DNA of 64,000 bases from Phytophthora quininea (taxonomy: Eukaryota; Oomycota; Peronosporomycetes; Peronosporales; Peronosporaceae), in contig JAAVTG010000528.1 in the NCBI GenBank assembly GCA_011947345.1, forward strand, positions 310,001-374,000, read 5' to 3'. The translations under genes were made by a program, and so were the position numbers. Below, one piece after another: positions 23,719 through 34,717 of the stretch; the first letter of the stretch is position 1, and each line of letters starts with the position of its first letter. The notes below the pieces were generated by a model. That model worked only from the letters and a program-made list of their open reading frames with translations. It ran no database searches and had not been told where the DNA came from.

Positions 23719-26700
23719 ATCCCTCCTTTAGACGAGCAGTGGCCCGGGTATCGGGTAGCTGGTCGAGATACTCGCGGATGAGCTCCTTGACTTGTCCGAG
23801 GTTAGCAAGTGGCTCCCATGACGGGGAAATTGAGGTGTTTATCCACTTGACCTTGTACTGCTGAATACCCTTGCGTTTTCGATGCCCCGTAATCGCTTGG
23901 ACCAATTCACCAGTCGATCCGTCGGCAACGAGTACTGCAGGAACTCGTTGTTGGCGACTTGGCTCGGGATCGTAGTGGTGACGTCGAAGCAAAGAGACGT
24001 GAAACTCGGGAAAAAGACGCAAACCCTCCGGCAGAGTCAAGCGGTAGCGATCAGGACCCGTGACCGACTCAATACGGTATGGCCCGATAAACCGAGACGC
24101 AAATTTGCGCTTGCCCGCTGATCCAGTGTGCGCGATGTCGAGGTTCTTCGTATCTAGTAGCACTTTATCGCCAACGGCAAAAATGGCAGTCGGACGGTTG
24201 CGATCGTAGTGGCGGTGCCAGGAACGCTGAGCCGCAGCCATGGCATCTTGCGCGGCGATCAGAATGGCTTGCTGAGATTCGAGAAATGTTGCGGCTGGCT
24301 GAAGCGAAGTAGTAGCAGGGGTAGCGCCAAATCACTCACCGATCGCGGTAAATAGCCAAGATCCGCGACGAATGGGGCCAAACCCGTAGTCGAATGGACT
24401 CGAGAATTGTACGCAAATTCCGCCAACGGTAGAAATCCCTCCCAATCGGTCTGATGCGGCTCGAGGAAGTGTCGAAGGTACTCGATGATGAACTTGTTAG
24501 TCACCTCCGACTGCCCATCTGTGGAAGGTTTGAACGCCGTGCTCAAATGCAAGTCGGAACCTTGGAGCTTCATGATGTTCGTCCAGAGCTTCGAAGTAAA
24601 TTTGGGATCGCGGTCGGAGACAATTGAGCTGGGAAGACCATGTAGACGTTGATAGGATGCACAGAACTGCTTGGCAGTGTCAAGGGCTGAGTCTGTACTT
24701 GAAGCTGGCGTGAAGTGTGCTCGTTTTGTTAGTCGATCAACAATCACCATTATCGCGTCATGACCGACAGCCGTCGTTGGTAGGCTCACCATGAAGTCCA
24801 TGCTGATATCTTGCCAGCGTGCCGACGGAATATCCAGTGGATGTAGTAGCCCCGGTGCTTTACCGCGTGGGTTCTTCGAACGTTGGCAGGACTCACAACT
24901 CGCCACATACTTGCGAACGCTTTTCACCAAATTAGGCCAGTAATACTTCGCTGCCATGAAAATGTGGGTCTTATGATATCCAGGGTGACCTCGAGACGCA
25001 ACATCATGTTCCTCAAAAAGCAGTCGATTGCGTAGTGCTGGGTCGACAGGAATGCACAATCGGCGTGGAGCATCAGAAAATGGCTGGAAGTAAACTAGGC
25101 CGTTGTCAACGTGAAAAAGCCGAAACTCTGATGATGGCCTGGCCTGCTCCGTGGTTAGCTGTTTCAAAATTGGACCGAGGAACGTGTCTGTAGGCCCCAG
25201 CCGCCGGCACTCGTCGAAAATGGTAGGTGAACTAGTGAGACTCATTGCGAAAAGCGCGTTTGGCTCGACTGCAAGCTCTGGTGTGGTCAACGAAGCCAAG
25301 AGCGCCGATAGACTGATAGCCCGAGCGGTGCCGTCGTTCCAGACGGGTTTTCGAGAGATCATATCCGCCACAAAATTCGACTTGCCTTCAATCCACTTGA
25401 ACATGGGCTGAAATAAAGCCAACTCGTTGAGCCAGCGCGCCAGTCGTTGCGAGCACGTTTGTTGTTGGAGAATGGTAGCTATCGTGTGATGATCTGTGTT
25501 AATGTAGAATGGCCGATCGATCAAATACACTTTCCAGAGTCGCATCGCGTGCAGTGCGGCAAGAAGCTCCTTCTCGCGAGTCGGGTAGATTACTTCAGCT
25601 CGAGAAAGTTTTCGCCCACCGTAAGCGATCACTCGCTCTGCGCCATGCTCATCGCGTTGGAACAGATAGCCACCAACTGCAAAGTCTGAAGCGTCCATAC
25701 TGACGTGGAAGGGCTGCGAAAAATCGGGGTGTGCCAATATTGGCGGCGATGTTAGCCTCTCCTTGAGTGTTTTGAACGCTGACCTGTGCACTTCGGTGAA
25801 CTTGATCTCGTCATTCTTAGCCTTGCCCTTGGTCAGTTCCGTGAGTGGAGCTACTAAAGCAGCGAAGTCGGGACAAAACCGTAGGACATACACACACGTA
25901 CCCAAGAACGACTGAAGCTGATGCTTCGTGTGGGGTTCCGGCCAGTCGGCAATGATGCTGCACTTGGTAGGGTCCATGCGAACACCTTCTCTACCGATAA
26001 AATCACCAAGACAGGGTATCTCCGCAGCACAGAATGTGCACTTAGAGAGTTTGATGTACAAGTTCTGATCCACGCAGCGCTGGAATACCTTCTCCAAAGC
26101 GGCGAGATGCTCCTCCACAGATTCTGAAGCTGTAAACACGAAAATGTCGTCGAAGTAGGTTTGGCAGAAATCGCGTTGATCACTGAAGATGCTCTGCACA
26201 AGCCGGTTGAAGCACGACGGGCTGCTGGACACTCCCATCGGGGTGACCAGGTACTCGTAGAGTCCATCGGGTGTGGAGAAGGCTGTGTACGGGATCGAGT
26301 CCGCGCGCAGTCGGACTTGATAAAAACCCCAAAGCAGGTCCATGGCTGAGAACAGTTTGGCCCCAGCCATCGCTTGATAAATCTCCTCCTTGCGTGGGAT
26401 GGGGTTGGCTGGCACGCGCATCTTAGCATTCAGCCCTCTGAAGTCATGTACAATGCGCCATTCTCCGGAGCTCTTCCGCACACAAAATGTTGGCGAACAG
26501 TAAGGAGACGCCGACTTGCGGATAATCTTTGCTGCTAGCATTTCCTTCGTCCACAGACGAATCGCCTCTCGTTGAGCTGCAGACAAAGGGAACTGCTTCC
26601 GATGCACTGGCGTGTTGTCTGTCAGCTCGATACTCGCCTCCATTAGACCCTCGCGCACAGGAGGCACAGACGGAAGTTCTTCCCGGAATAATTGAGACCG

Positions 26701-27567
26701 AAACTTGCAGAGAAGGGGATAGGCCGGTGATGTCTTCAACGCTTCCCAAGCGAGTTCTTCCTTGAAGGCGACTCACTTGCGTTGAACAGGAGACAGAATT
26801 CGTTGTCGGTGGCCTGGAGCAGGTTCTTCAGTTGTTTAGTTGAGACGACACGAGTAGCTCCATGAGCAGACTCGTAGTTGTGGCGACTGTAATAATGCAG
26901 TAACTCTGTGTCGGAGCACGCAGTAGACCTTGCAGAACTGCGAACGCGACGACCGCCAACCCGGGCTGCGATGTTAGCGGGTACGCACTGACAAAAAGCC
27001 AATGATACGTCGCTGTTGCGTGGCGCGATAGAGCGGGTTGCCCAATCGATATCCGGGTTTGAAGTAGATAACCAAGGCATGCCCAGGAGGACATCCTTGC
27101 CTTCGGGCACCTCCATGACGAGGGCTCGAGTAACATAAGGGGTAAAACCGGGAATGAGGCACTTCAACCGTGCCACCTTTCGCGGAATGATTAACTTTGC
27201 CGCCACCAATTCGGATAGAGACAGGTGTGGTGTAGTTCTTCACTGACAGGCCGAGCTGTTCAACGAGCTTGGGCGTGATAGCGTTAAACGATGCACCGCA
27301 ATCGATAAAAGTGGAAACAGCCTGCGACTGAATCGTAGCCGACTGTTCCAAGAAACCATAAATTCCGTCCTTGGGTCTACGGTATGTCGGGCTGTCGCGG
27401 CTGTAAACGAATAGAGCCGGTGACTTCTCGCATACAGATGGACTCGAAGCCGGTGTGGCTGGGCTCACAGACTGCGTATGGTCTGCACAGTCGGAGCCGT
27501 GCTCGGCGGGGCGCCAGCCCGCCGAGCCAATTACTTTTGCACTCCAGTGTTCCCGCGATCGGGACAC
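23714..27567 (-). pseudogene. Gypsy pol: protease, RT, RNase H, integrase, chromodomain
   Basis: Protease (TFIDCGASFNAITPKLVEQL) has Cys in the DSGA motif position. RT has CFNRLVQSIF and the YFDDIFVF active site; RNase H has VSMDASDFAVGGYLF and TDHHT; integrase has an HHCC finger (HPGYHKTHI, CESCQRSK) and a D-D-E core (ISMDFMVS, IVSDRDPKF, SEVTNKFIIE). A chromodomain (YKVKWINTSISPSWEPLANL) follows, which in chromoviruses targets integration to chromatin. Frame breaks lie near 27540 (gag-protease, A run), 27165, 26745 and 24325. The main block 26739-24259 is one open frame of 826 codons. Confidence 0.9.
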
Positions 27568-28625
27568 ACTGGCGCAATGTGGCCTAGCTGGCCACAGATG
27601 TGGCAGACGATCGGAGTCTTTGCCTTGGGCTTGTTATTTGAAGCTCGCGGGGTAGAATCGGAAGCTGGCTTGTTCTGCTTCTTCTCGGTTGTGGAGGCTA
27701 AAGGCTTCGTGTCGCCAGGACCAGCACTCCGAGCATCCTCAAAACGTTGCGCGTGCATGATGGCGTCATGTAGCGTCGTAGGAATGTTTTGCGAGATGTG
27801 ACAGCTGGTGTCCGATCGTAAGTTTTGCTGATAGAACCACCGCTTCACAATCTCAGGGAGTTCCATGGTCGACTGCGAGAGGAGCAGCATAAACTTCGAC
27901 GTGTAGTCCTGCTGCGTTCCAGAAACGCGCAGCTTGTAGAGCTTCGTCAACAGCTTGTAATCAAAATCACTATCACGAAACCGTAGACGAATCTGCTGTT
28001 TGAACACAGCCCAGACGCGTGGTGACTCACCCAGTGTAGTCTTGAATTCTCGATACCACGACATGGCTTCAGTGCCTAAAAAGGGGACAACCATGTCGAC
28101 GAACCGAGAGTCTGGGGAATCCCGCTCAGCAGCGTACGCGCTGAAGTGTTCCTCGATGTGGAATAGCCACAGCTCGAGGTCTTCAGAGGACTTGCCATTG
28201 AACTTCGGCGGGTCCGCCTTCTGCTTCTGCGTGTTCGCACGCGCCTGGCTCTCGAACATTTCGCGCTGAAACAACGCTTGTTGTTGCATAAACGCTTGGA
28301 ATTGCTGCTGCTGGGCCTGCATGGCTTGCTGTTGCTGCGCTTGCATGGATTGCTGCTGTACGATGAACATCTGCATGAGCTGTGCAGCTACATCAGCTCC
28401 GGCAGCGGCTGGAGGCGTTGGGGCCTGAGTCGTGTTGCCGGTGGCGGCAGCTGGGACAGTGGACGGCCCAGGGTTTGCTGCGGCCTCACCGCTTGTTGCG
28501 TGACCTTCGGTACCAGCCATATTGGAGTCGTGCATTCCCGCCATGTTGTCTTCGTCGTCTAGCCGGCTCTGCTGACGGGGGCGAAGGTTGGGGGACACGT
28601 CTTCAACGGGTCGGGGTGTTTTCAT
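27531..28625 (-). CDS. Gypsy gag
   Basis: A 364-codon frame with a Gln-rich stretch (MQAQQQQAMQAQQQQFQAFM), a retrotransposon gag core (WLFHIEEHFSAYAAERD, FLGTEAMSWYREF) and a C-terminal zinc knuckle (CHICGQLGHIAPVC) for RNA binding. It ends VQK at an A run that overlaps the protease frame by 37 nt. Confidence 0.9.
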   Translation of the reverse strand: MKTPRPVEDVSPNLRPRQQSRLDDEDNMAGMHDSNMAGTEGHATSGEAAANPGPSTVPAAATGNTTQAPTPPAAAGADVAAQLMQMFIVQQQSMQAQQQQAMQAQQQQFQAFMQQQALFQREMFESQARANTQKQKADPPKFNGKSSEDLELWLFHIEEHFSAYAAERDSPDSRFVDMVVPFLGTEAMSWYREFKTTLGESPRVWAVFKQQIRLRFRDSDFDYKLLTKLYKLRVSGTQQDYTSKFMLLLSQSTMELPEIVKRWFYQQNLRSDTSCHISQNIPTTLHDAIMHAQRFEDARSAGPGDTKPLASTTEKKQNKPASDSTPRASNNKPKAKTPIVCHICGQLGHIAPVCPDRGNTGVQK

Positions 28626-28744
28626 GCGCTTAAGTATCGCACTTAGCCGAGGCGATACAGTAGTCCGGACTTGCTAACGGCGAGTTGGGACTGGGCTGGA
28701 AACTTGAATTCGATCCAGGTATACCTCAGGTATAATTTCGAAAT

Positions 28745-28977
28745 TGTTGTGGGTTTTACTGGAAGACGAATGAGTCTTGATAAGCTTGCGTTGTAGCAGG
28801 AAAAAGGAAGACTGAGCTATATGAAAGTGCCCTGACGGCAAGTAGACACGAGACGCTGCAGCGTCTGTGCGAAGGAAGTGAAACCTATGAAACCTAAAGC
28901 AGTGAAACCTATGGGAATGAAACCTAAAACTGCTGGAGTTGGGAGTTGTTGCCTTTTGAGGGATGCTATCCATCACA
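28745..28977 (-). repeat. Gypsy LTR (5' in element orientation)
   Basis: I read no difference from 23486-23718, pointing to a very recent insertion. Confidence 0.9.
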
Positions 28978-29056
28978 CTTCACGCCAGTCAAATCGTGTG
29001 GTTTACACTCGATTCCGCACGAATCGAGTCATATCGCACGACTTCCAACCCGGGAG

Positions 29057-29588
29057 ATGGTTCCTGCTAGTGTTGCTCCCACGCTAACTCAAGAAGAGAA
29101 GTTCCAAGTCAATTTAGAGTGCAGGCGACATCCTACGATGCAGCACGCCGAGGTCATCGAATGGATGTGCGCCACTTTCAAGAAAACTATCAGCATTAGC
29201 ACGGTTAGTCAATGGATGCATTCAAAATTGCCGGGCGAAAGCAAGAATTGTCGATGGAGCAACTATGGCAAACAGTCGAAACGCTGAAGATTATTCTGGG
29301 GCCGTCCACAAAGTTATGCTTGATGATTTAGCTCGAATAATGTCCAACATGAACATAAACCAAAGGGTGGAGGAGTATATTGGAGTGGATGCGAGTGAGG
29401 ATATCCACGAGCCTCCTGTGGATGATACAGAGACACTGAGCACTTCTGACAGCGAGGAAGACACAGAAGAACCTCCCATACCAGCTTCAGTTGCGTTGAA
29501 GCATTGCTTGGAGTTGTCTGCTTTTCTTTTTCAGTGTGCTGGTGATACAAGCCGAGAACAACAAATGATCTCGAGCATAACACAATAA
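29057..29588 (+). pseudogene. pogo-like transposase remnant, block 1
   Basis: The first piece (29057-29287) starts MVPASVAPTLTQEEKFQVNL and has a CENP-B/Psq-type helix-turn-helix (HAEVIEWMCATFKKTISIST) that binds element ends. The second piece (29265-29588, another frame) resembles the acidic tail of pogo transposases (DDLARIMSNMN, RVEEYIGVDASEDIHEPP). The DDE catalytic domain is deleted, so it is non-autonomous. A run of five T near 29530, four in the other blocks, changes the C-terminal frame. Confidence 0.65.
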
Positions 29589-29769
29589 GCAAGAATGCAG
29601 TTAGTTCACAGAAGGCGTCGAACAACTATAGACATCTTCTTGCAGCCATAACCACACACATGAAATAAAAGCTTCTCCCTCAATTTGACCGATCCTCTAA
29701 GTGAATGGGCCATTTTCAGCGGCCCAAACGCCTGTCAAGTAGAGAGGTGTGACTGTAAACATCGAGACT

Positions 29770-31137
29770 TCTGTTACGGAATTGCTAACTGCGATCCGAT
29801 CTGGCAGCGCCTGTGAGCAAGAGACGGCATTGACCTTCCTCATTCAACCATGCGTCGAGGATGAAAAAGCAACGAAATGTACAGCAACGATGGAATCCTG
29901 CTGCTACTCGGCTTTGTAAAGAAAGGAGGAAATTGCTTTGGTCAGCTCTGTGTCATGATGGACCGTTTGTGTTGGGCAACAGATACAGACTCCATACTGC
30001 CGGGAGAAGACTACGAGAAGCAGCAATGTTACCTCCGAGATGCCACCTCAGACGAATGTGCACGTCTTGTTGGTCTACAAAATGGAAACGACCAAGAGAA
30101 AACAAACTCGGCGGTCTACTGCGCGTGCATTGCTGAAGTCTGCCAACATCACACACTTTGCGAAGCTGGCGTTGTTGACGCGTTGTGCGCCTTGTCGTTC
30201 GCTTAGTAAAGCTGCTGGAAGGGTAGGCTTTTTATCGGGCCACCGAGGGGTCTGGTCTCGGATCGGGTCCCGCTATCTTTCATCCGTAAAACGAAGACCA
30301 GCCCACGAGTTTGCTTGCTCTGAACACTTCTATCAAGTTTGCGGCTCGTCCTCAACACAAAACTTGCATCCCGATGAATGTCCTTTGAAGAATATACTGG
30401 ATAGAGAACCAAACGTGTCCAAAGACACGAATGAGTCAAAATATGTGGTTGGAGCGGTTTTGGAGATCACCATGCCCTGGATTTGAATCCGATGCGGCAA
30501 TTCCGTCGTCCCATGCAAGGTGTGGTGCATTTTGCTTCAGATGCTGCATTTGCACGGCAGAAATCGCGGCGTTCCGCTTATTTTGTTGCCGTTTCTAATG
30601 TGTGACCCGATTCGAGACCAGACCCCTCGGTGACCCGATAAAAATCTTCCGCTGGAAGACCCAAGCTCCGATCAACTGAACCGTTCGTGCATTGCAGTTT
30701 CTTGCTGAGACCAGAGTCAGTAGAATGTTGATCAGAAATGCAGGAGCAATTCCGTCTTTGGTGGCTTTAATGCGCTCGGGAGAGAAAGACCAAACACCGT
30801 GTGCACTGATTATGTTGGCAAAACTCGCTGATTCTGACAAGGCCCAAATGCTGATTGCAGGACAAGGAGCCATCCCCTTGTTTGTTCAGCTTCTTCGAAC
30901 AGGATCAGAAATGCAGAAACTCAAGGCAACCGTGGCACTGGTTCGCCTTGCAACTTGCAAGAGCAGGAAAGAATTCGACAGCTATCCGAGAATCGCAAGC
31001 CGTGCCGTGCCAACGATGATTGGATTTTTGCAAACGGGGAGCGAAAGTCTGAAAGAGCATGCCATACGCTCGAAGCTCTATTGAAGACTGCGTCGGCTCC
31101 AAGCGAGCGACTGAAGTTGAAACGCAAGCGCTCGTAA
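29770..31137 (+). pseudogene. ARM gene E1, truncated by pogo and split by a small DNA element
   Basis: It begins 13 bp after the pogo end with SVTELLTAIRSGSACEQET, equivalent to the start of the ARM part of copy D, so the kinase half is missing. It continues SNDGILLLLGFVKK and RLCWATDTD. A 429-bp element (30222-30650) interrupts it, after which ARM coding resumes (IRNAGAIPSLVALMRSGEKD) and ends KLKRKRS at 31137. Frame breaks occur near 29875 (A run), 30190, 30700 and 31065. It ends 93 bp from the tail-to-tail SKN1-type gene of block 2. Confidence 0.75.
30222..30650. mobile_element. 429-bp MITE-like DNA element inside ARM gene E1
   Basis: Its ends are inverted repeats of about 45 bp sharing TTTTTATCGGG and ACCGAGGGGTCTGGTCTCG, with few mismatches. 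Direct repeats GCTGGAAG flank it (30214-30221 and 30651-30658). Removing it with one repeat restores ARM-like coding (VKLLEDPSSD), which supports the boundaries. An 8-bp duplication fits hAT or P-type transposases. No transposase is recognisable inside. Confidence 0.75.
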
Positions 31138-31230
31138 GAACTTGTGTTGAGATGTTCGATGTGGTGCTTGCTGGTAAGAACAAGAGGTGTCACATCGTTG
31201 TTTTGAATGCTTTGCAGTTATCTGCTGGTG

Positions 31231-33554
31231 TCAGACAAAATTCTGGCTGTAGTTGTCTGTTGGGCGGTGATGAGGTTCGCTTGTCCGGCCGTTCGAGCTC
31301 CTATCCATTGTGTGCTTTGCCCGGCCAAGATGAGCGTTTTCGCTACTGTTGTTGTAAAGCGCCCAATCGGCGGCGGATTTCACGTTCTTCTTCGCCATCG
31401 CGGCCCTCTTGTTCTCTCTCATGATCGACCATATCACAGAAGCGAGCGACAGGAAAATCGCCACACTAGCAACAGCGATCGACAGGCTCATCGGGGGCCG
31501 TACGAGTCGGTGGAGAGCTTGCTCTTACTCGTAGCGCTGGAGGAACCGGAGATTGCTGTCGTGCATCGAGGACCTCCCCAAGTCTTGTACGTGCACTGAC
31601 AGCGATTCTTCACGCACTTGCCCGTCTTCAGCAGTGTCTTGCCCAGATTCCCGCCAATTGTGCAGTCATCGTTCGTCGTACAGAAAGCCTTCCCAGCAAC
31701 CTCCTCGTGGTGGTTATTGTCGTCCTGGTACTCGTCAATGTGGGCGTCGATCCACGTCTTGGTCGGGTGGCTCTTTGGGTCGCAGCCAACTTGCATGTAG
31801 TTGTCGGCGTCAAGACCGTCACTCAGGTCCTGGTACAGTCGAATGTGGTCGATTTTCATGTACATGGGGAACGAGTCACAGATCTTGTTGACGACCGGGT
31901 CGGTGCCATTTCCGCGGCATTCTTTGCCCGCGTTCGGCGGCGTCGCACCCCACGAACTCGACAGCGCTACGTTGAAAATGATGTACATCGGTTCCTCCAG
32001 CATGATCTTGGTGGGGTTCGTCTTGTTAGCATTCTGTGGCACGTCCGAGATGGAGGCAGACGGCACTTCGAACAGCGGGTTGCCGCTGAGCATCCATCGC
32101 GCGTAGCCGTTCTTGCCGGTCACCCACTCGAGCTGGTACGTGACGTATCCCGTGTACGCGGCCACGTGAACGGGCCAATTTGCTGAGATGGCATCCATTT
32201 GGTAATTGAACGAGCTCATGGCGTTGGATTTCGGGGTAGTCGACTCATTACGAGGCATGGCACACTTGGAAAAAGTGTTGTCCGGGTCGCAGAGGTAAGC
32301 TCCAGTGTATGAGTTGATGAGCGGGTAGCAAGTGCCGTTCGAATTGATACCCCAATGGCTGTCCCCAATGCCGTCGATGGCACCCAAGTCCCCGTTAACA
32401 TCACTGGAAGCTGGACACGTTTCTAACGAGCACGTGTTCTCGGTGATACCTGCTTTCACCGATGCTACCACCGTCGAATAGGCTTGTTTGGCGTCGGCGT
32501 CCGGCGCGCAGTTGTTGTTGGCAGCATAGCGGAGACCTTGGTACCAGGACTTGTGGCCACGCTTTGCGTAGTACGCTGTCGGCACTTGGATGTAATTCGC
32601 GCCGAGTGTCTTACAGCTACCCGTGTAGAAACAACCGTAGTAGTCGCCGCTCGCGGGGTCCGCCCCGTACATTCGGTAGTCGTCGGGCATACCCGGACCA
32701 ATTTGCAGCGATGACGAGATCAAGCTCGCACTGCCTTCAAGGACGTCGATTTCTGGAGCTCCACGGCCCTGGTTCGGGTTGAGACCGTAGCCAGGGTTGT
32801 CGTCACAGGCGCTGATCCGCTGGTTGTTGGGGTCGAACGCGTCCGGCTCGCAGGCGTCGTAGGAGAACGGCCACATGCGGTTCGTCGAGGCTGAGAAGAT
32901 GGCGCGTCCGAGGTTTCCCATCATCCAAATACCGGGCCACGTCGGGTAGTACTTGCCCGTCTTGACTCTTCCACTCGGTCCCTGCGCTAGGTCAGGGTTG
33001 CCGGAATCCTCCGAAACAGCTCCGGGGAGCTGAACTCGCACCTCGAGCATGCCTCCTTGGTAGCAAAACTTGTTCCAGGACTGCACCATCGCCGCCCGAT
33101 AGAAGAAGTAGGCGTCCACGTAGCCCGGCGGGTGCGTGTACATGTTGTAGACGTGGATGACGTTCAACTCGTCCACCGCCTTGATGTAAAAGTAGCACGT
33201 GCCGTCGTCGTCACACTTGGTCGAGGTCATGTTGTGCGAGTACAGCTCCAAAGCGCCATTGACACCGTCGGGCTTTTCGAGAGACGTCCAGATGTGGTCG
33301 TCACCCGGTCGGAAGCTTCGGTTGGGCGTGTTGAACTCGTCGCTCATGACGAGATCCCATCGCTGCCCTCGGGAGGTCATGTACGTCTGACGATCATCGG
33401 GAGTCGCAGGGTCCACCCAGATCCGAATGCCCGATTTGGTCGGGTGCGTGTTTCTTGACGTCGTGCTGCTCCGTGCGGCGACAAATACCGTCATTACCGT
33501 CATTACCGACCAAACGATTGCAATCGCCAACATTGCACGTAGTCGGAGTTGCAT
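31231..33554 (-). CDS. SKN1/KRE6-type GH16 glucan-synthesis protein, block 2 (best copy)
   Basis: ATG 33554 opens 688 codons to TGA at 31488. An N-terminal hydrophobic segment (residues 8-26) is a signal peptide or anchor. The GH16-like core has the motif EIDVLE with Glu268, Asp270 and Glu273 in catalytic positions, and many Cys and Asn-x-Ser/Thr sites, as in a secreted glycoprotein. Residues about 625-664 form an EGF-like Cys cluster (GKCVKNRCQC). In yeast this family (SKN1/KRE6) is needed for beta-1,6-glucan, and oomycete walls contain beta-1,3/1,6-glucan. A second frame of 86 codons (31491-31231) overlaps the stop as ATGA. It encodes a transmembrane helix (IAVASVAIFLSLASVIWSIM) followed by basic residues, probably the real C-terminal anchor: one extra C in the five-C run would fuse the two. 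Role in wall glucan assembly is inferred from the family. Confidence 0.88.
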
Positions 33555-33734
33555 TGGAGCTGTGGTCGGCCGCGGGAGTGAGTTTGAGGTGGCGTTTTAC
33601 CGAGTGACGGCCCGAATTCGACGTAAGTTGGGCTGCTTTGGATGGCCCGCAGTAGAACGACGCATTGTCATTTCTCACGCCTCAAATTCGCAGCCTCCGC
33701 TCGCACAGTAATCAGAGACTAGTTCTGTTCTCCA

Positions 33735-33893
33735 ATGGACCCAACTTCAAGCGCTGGCCACACTTACCGACACCGTACGCGGATTGTGTGGGGCTTCCCA
33801 CCAGCGGCATACTTCATGGGACAGATTCTCGTCCAGCGGGCACGTCCCGATAAACATTACCCGATTGTCGTCGAAAACACGATGGCCTCCTAG
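33735..33893 (+). pseudogene. Small unassigned ORF, block 2 (shortened)
   Basis: Same frame as 15600-15776 but TGG at codon 53 is TAG, leaving 52 codons. No function recognised. Confidence 0.2.
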
Positions 33894-34523
33894 CACATGT
33901 CCTTGCCGTGAAATAGCCTTTGGGGCCACTCTTCTACTCGCAGCCATGAGTGAGTGCTTTGAGTAAGTGCACACCGCATAGTCGTAACGACCTCGGCATC
34001 TCATCCCCCAATGTATGTTTACGATGGACCAACGACCGAGATCTGCTTTCCATCCCAGCCTTGAGATAGGCCCACAAAATGCTGTACAGTCACACCTCTT
34101 TAAATGGACCCCTTCAATTGCCGAAATCATCTCTAGTTGACAGAGACCTCGCTGTTCAAATCGAACAGCATATGTTGGAAGCCGGGATCTGCTGGTTAGC
34201 ACTGCATGCGCTAGTAGGTAGTTGAGAGCGTAATCTGCAACTATCGTCAACACCACGCCCCATAATACGGTGGCTGCATCAACGAATTAACGAGAAGAAA
34301 TTTTAGTTGATTAACCAGTCGGATAAACCGTTCTTCTAGCTACGATCGTATACTACTTAGTCGTTCTGCTGCTTAGTTTCGTGGAATCCAAACGTGACTT
34401 GCTGGTAGTGTGTTTCGCGGCGCAGGTGGGTCAAAGCCTAACTTCTCCAGAACAGAGGTTACAATTTTGTCGTCAATCCCAAGCTCCGCTGAATGGTGAT
34501 TGATGAACAGACAGTGTCGTCGA

Positions 34524-34713
34524 TGTCGAAGTTCTAGAAGACGATTTGCTACAATCTGCACGGACAGGACAGCAGCAACTCGCACAGCAGAGGATTTGTG
34601 TGGTGAGGCTTCGAGTGTTCTAGAATAGCTCATAGGCTAGCGAGTAGTAGGAAGTCTTAACTAACATGATTACTTTCCATTTTGCATCGTCAAGTACACG
34701 CGCAATCGTTATT
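34524..34713 (+). repeat. Copia 5' LTR, block 2
   Basis: Matches the 3' LTR. The primer site with the gag ATG follows directly. Confidence 0.9.
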
Positions 34714-34717
34714 GGTT

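Larger units (their letters stand above)
23486..28977 (-). mobile_element. Gypsy chromovirus, block 1 only
   Basis: It is 5492 bp long with 233-bp LTRs (23486-23718, 28745-28977) running TG to CA, which I read as identical. It is flanked by CTTCA (23481-23485, 28978-28982). In element orientation a purine tract (AAAGGAGGGA) abuts the 3' LTR. The empty site is seen at the equivalent place in block 2 (near 41615-41620) and block 4. It is therefore younger than the duplication. Confidence 0.95.
15952..29755 (+). mobile_element. Degenerate pogo-like element spanning the nest, block 1
   Basis: The left end reads TA-CAGTCACACCTCT at 15950 and the right end AGAGGTGTGACTG-TA at 29755. These are 13-bp terminal inverted repeats with flanking TA, as in pogo/Tigger elements. 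Inside the right part lie a CENP-B-type helix-turn-helix fragment (29057-29287) and an acidic C-terminal fragment (29265-29588); the catalytic DDE part is missing. LINE, Copia, Merlin and Gypsy sequences lie between the ends. Pairing these two ends as one element is an inference: they are the only TA-flanked matching ends in the block. Confidence 0.55.
12775..30908. repeat. Array block 1 (full nest plus Gypsy insertion)
   Basis: It has the SKN1-type gene with one frame break, complete Copia, complete Merlin, a block-specific Gypsy, and the 5' part of ARM gene E1. It is the longest block. Confidence 0.85.

Noticed and set aside
27531..27567. Programmed -1 frameshift between Gypsy gag and protease
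   Set aside because: The overlap has the right direction, but the run (GCAAAAG) is not a canonical slippery site. The element has other run-length breaks that fit an ordinary indel better.
30287..30480. THAP-like zinc finger (FACSEHF) inside the 429-bp element
   Set aside because: Only the CSxHF piece fits. The preceding C-x-C pair and the Trp/Pro anchors of THAP are absent, so no P-element transposase is claimed.
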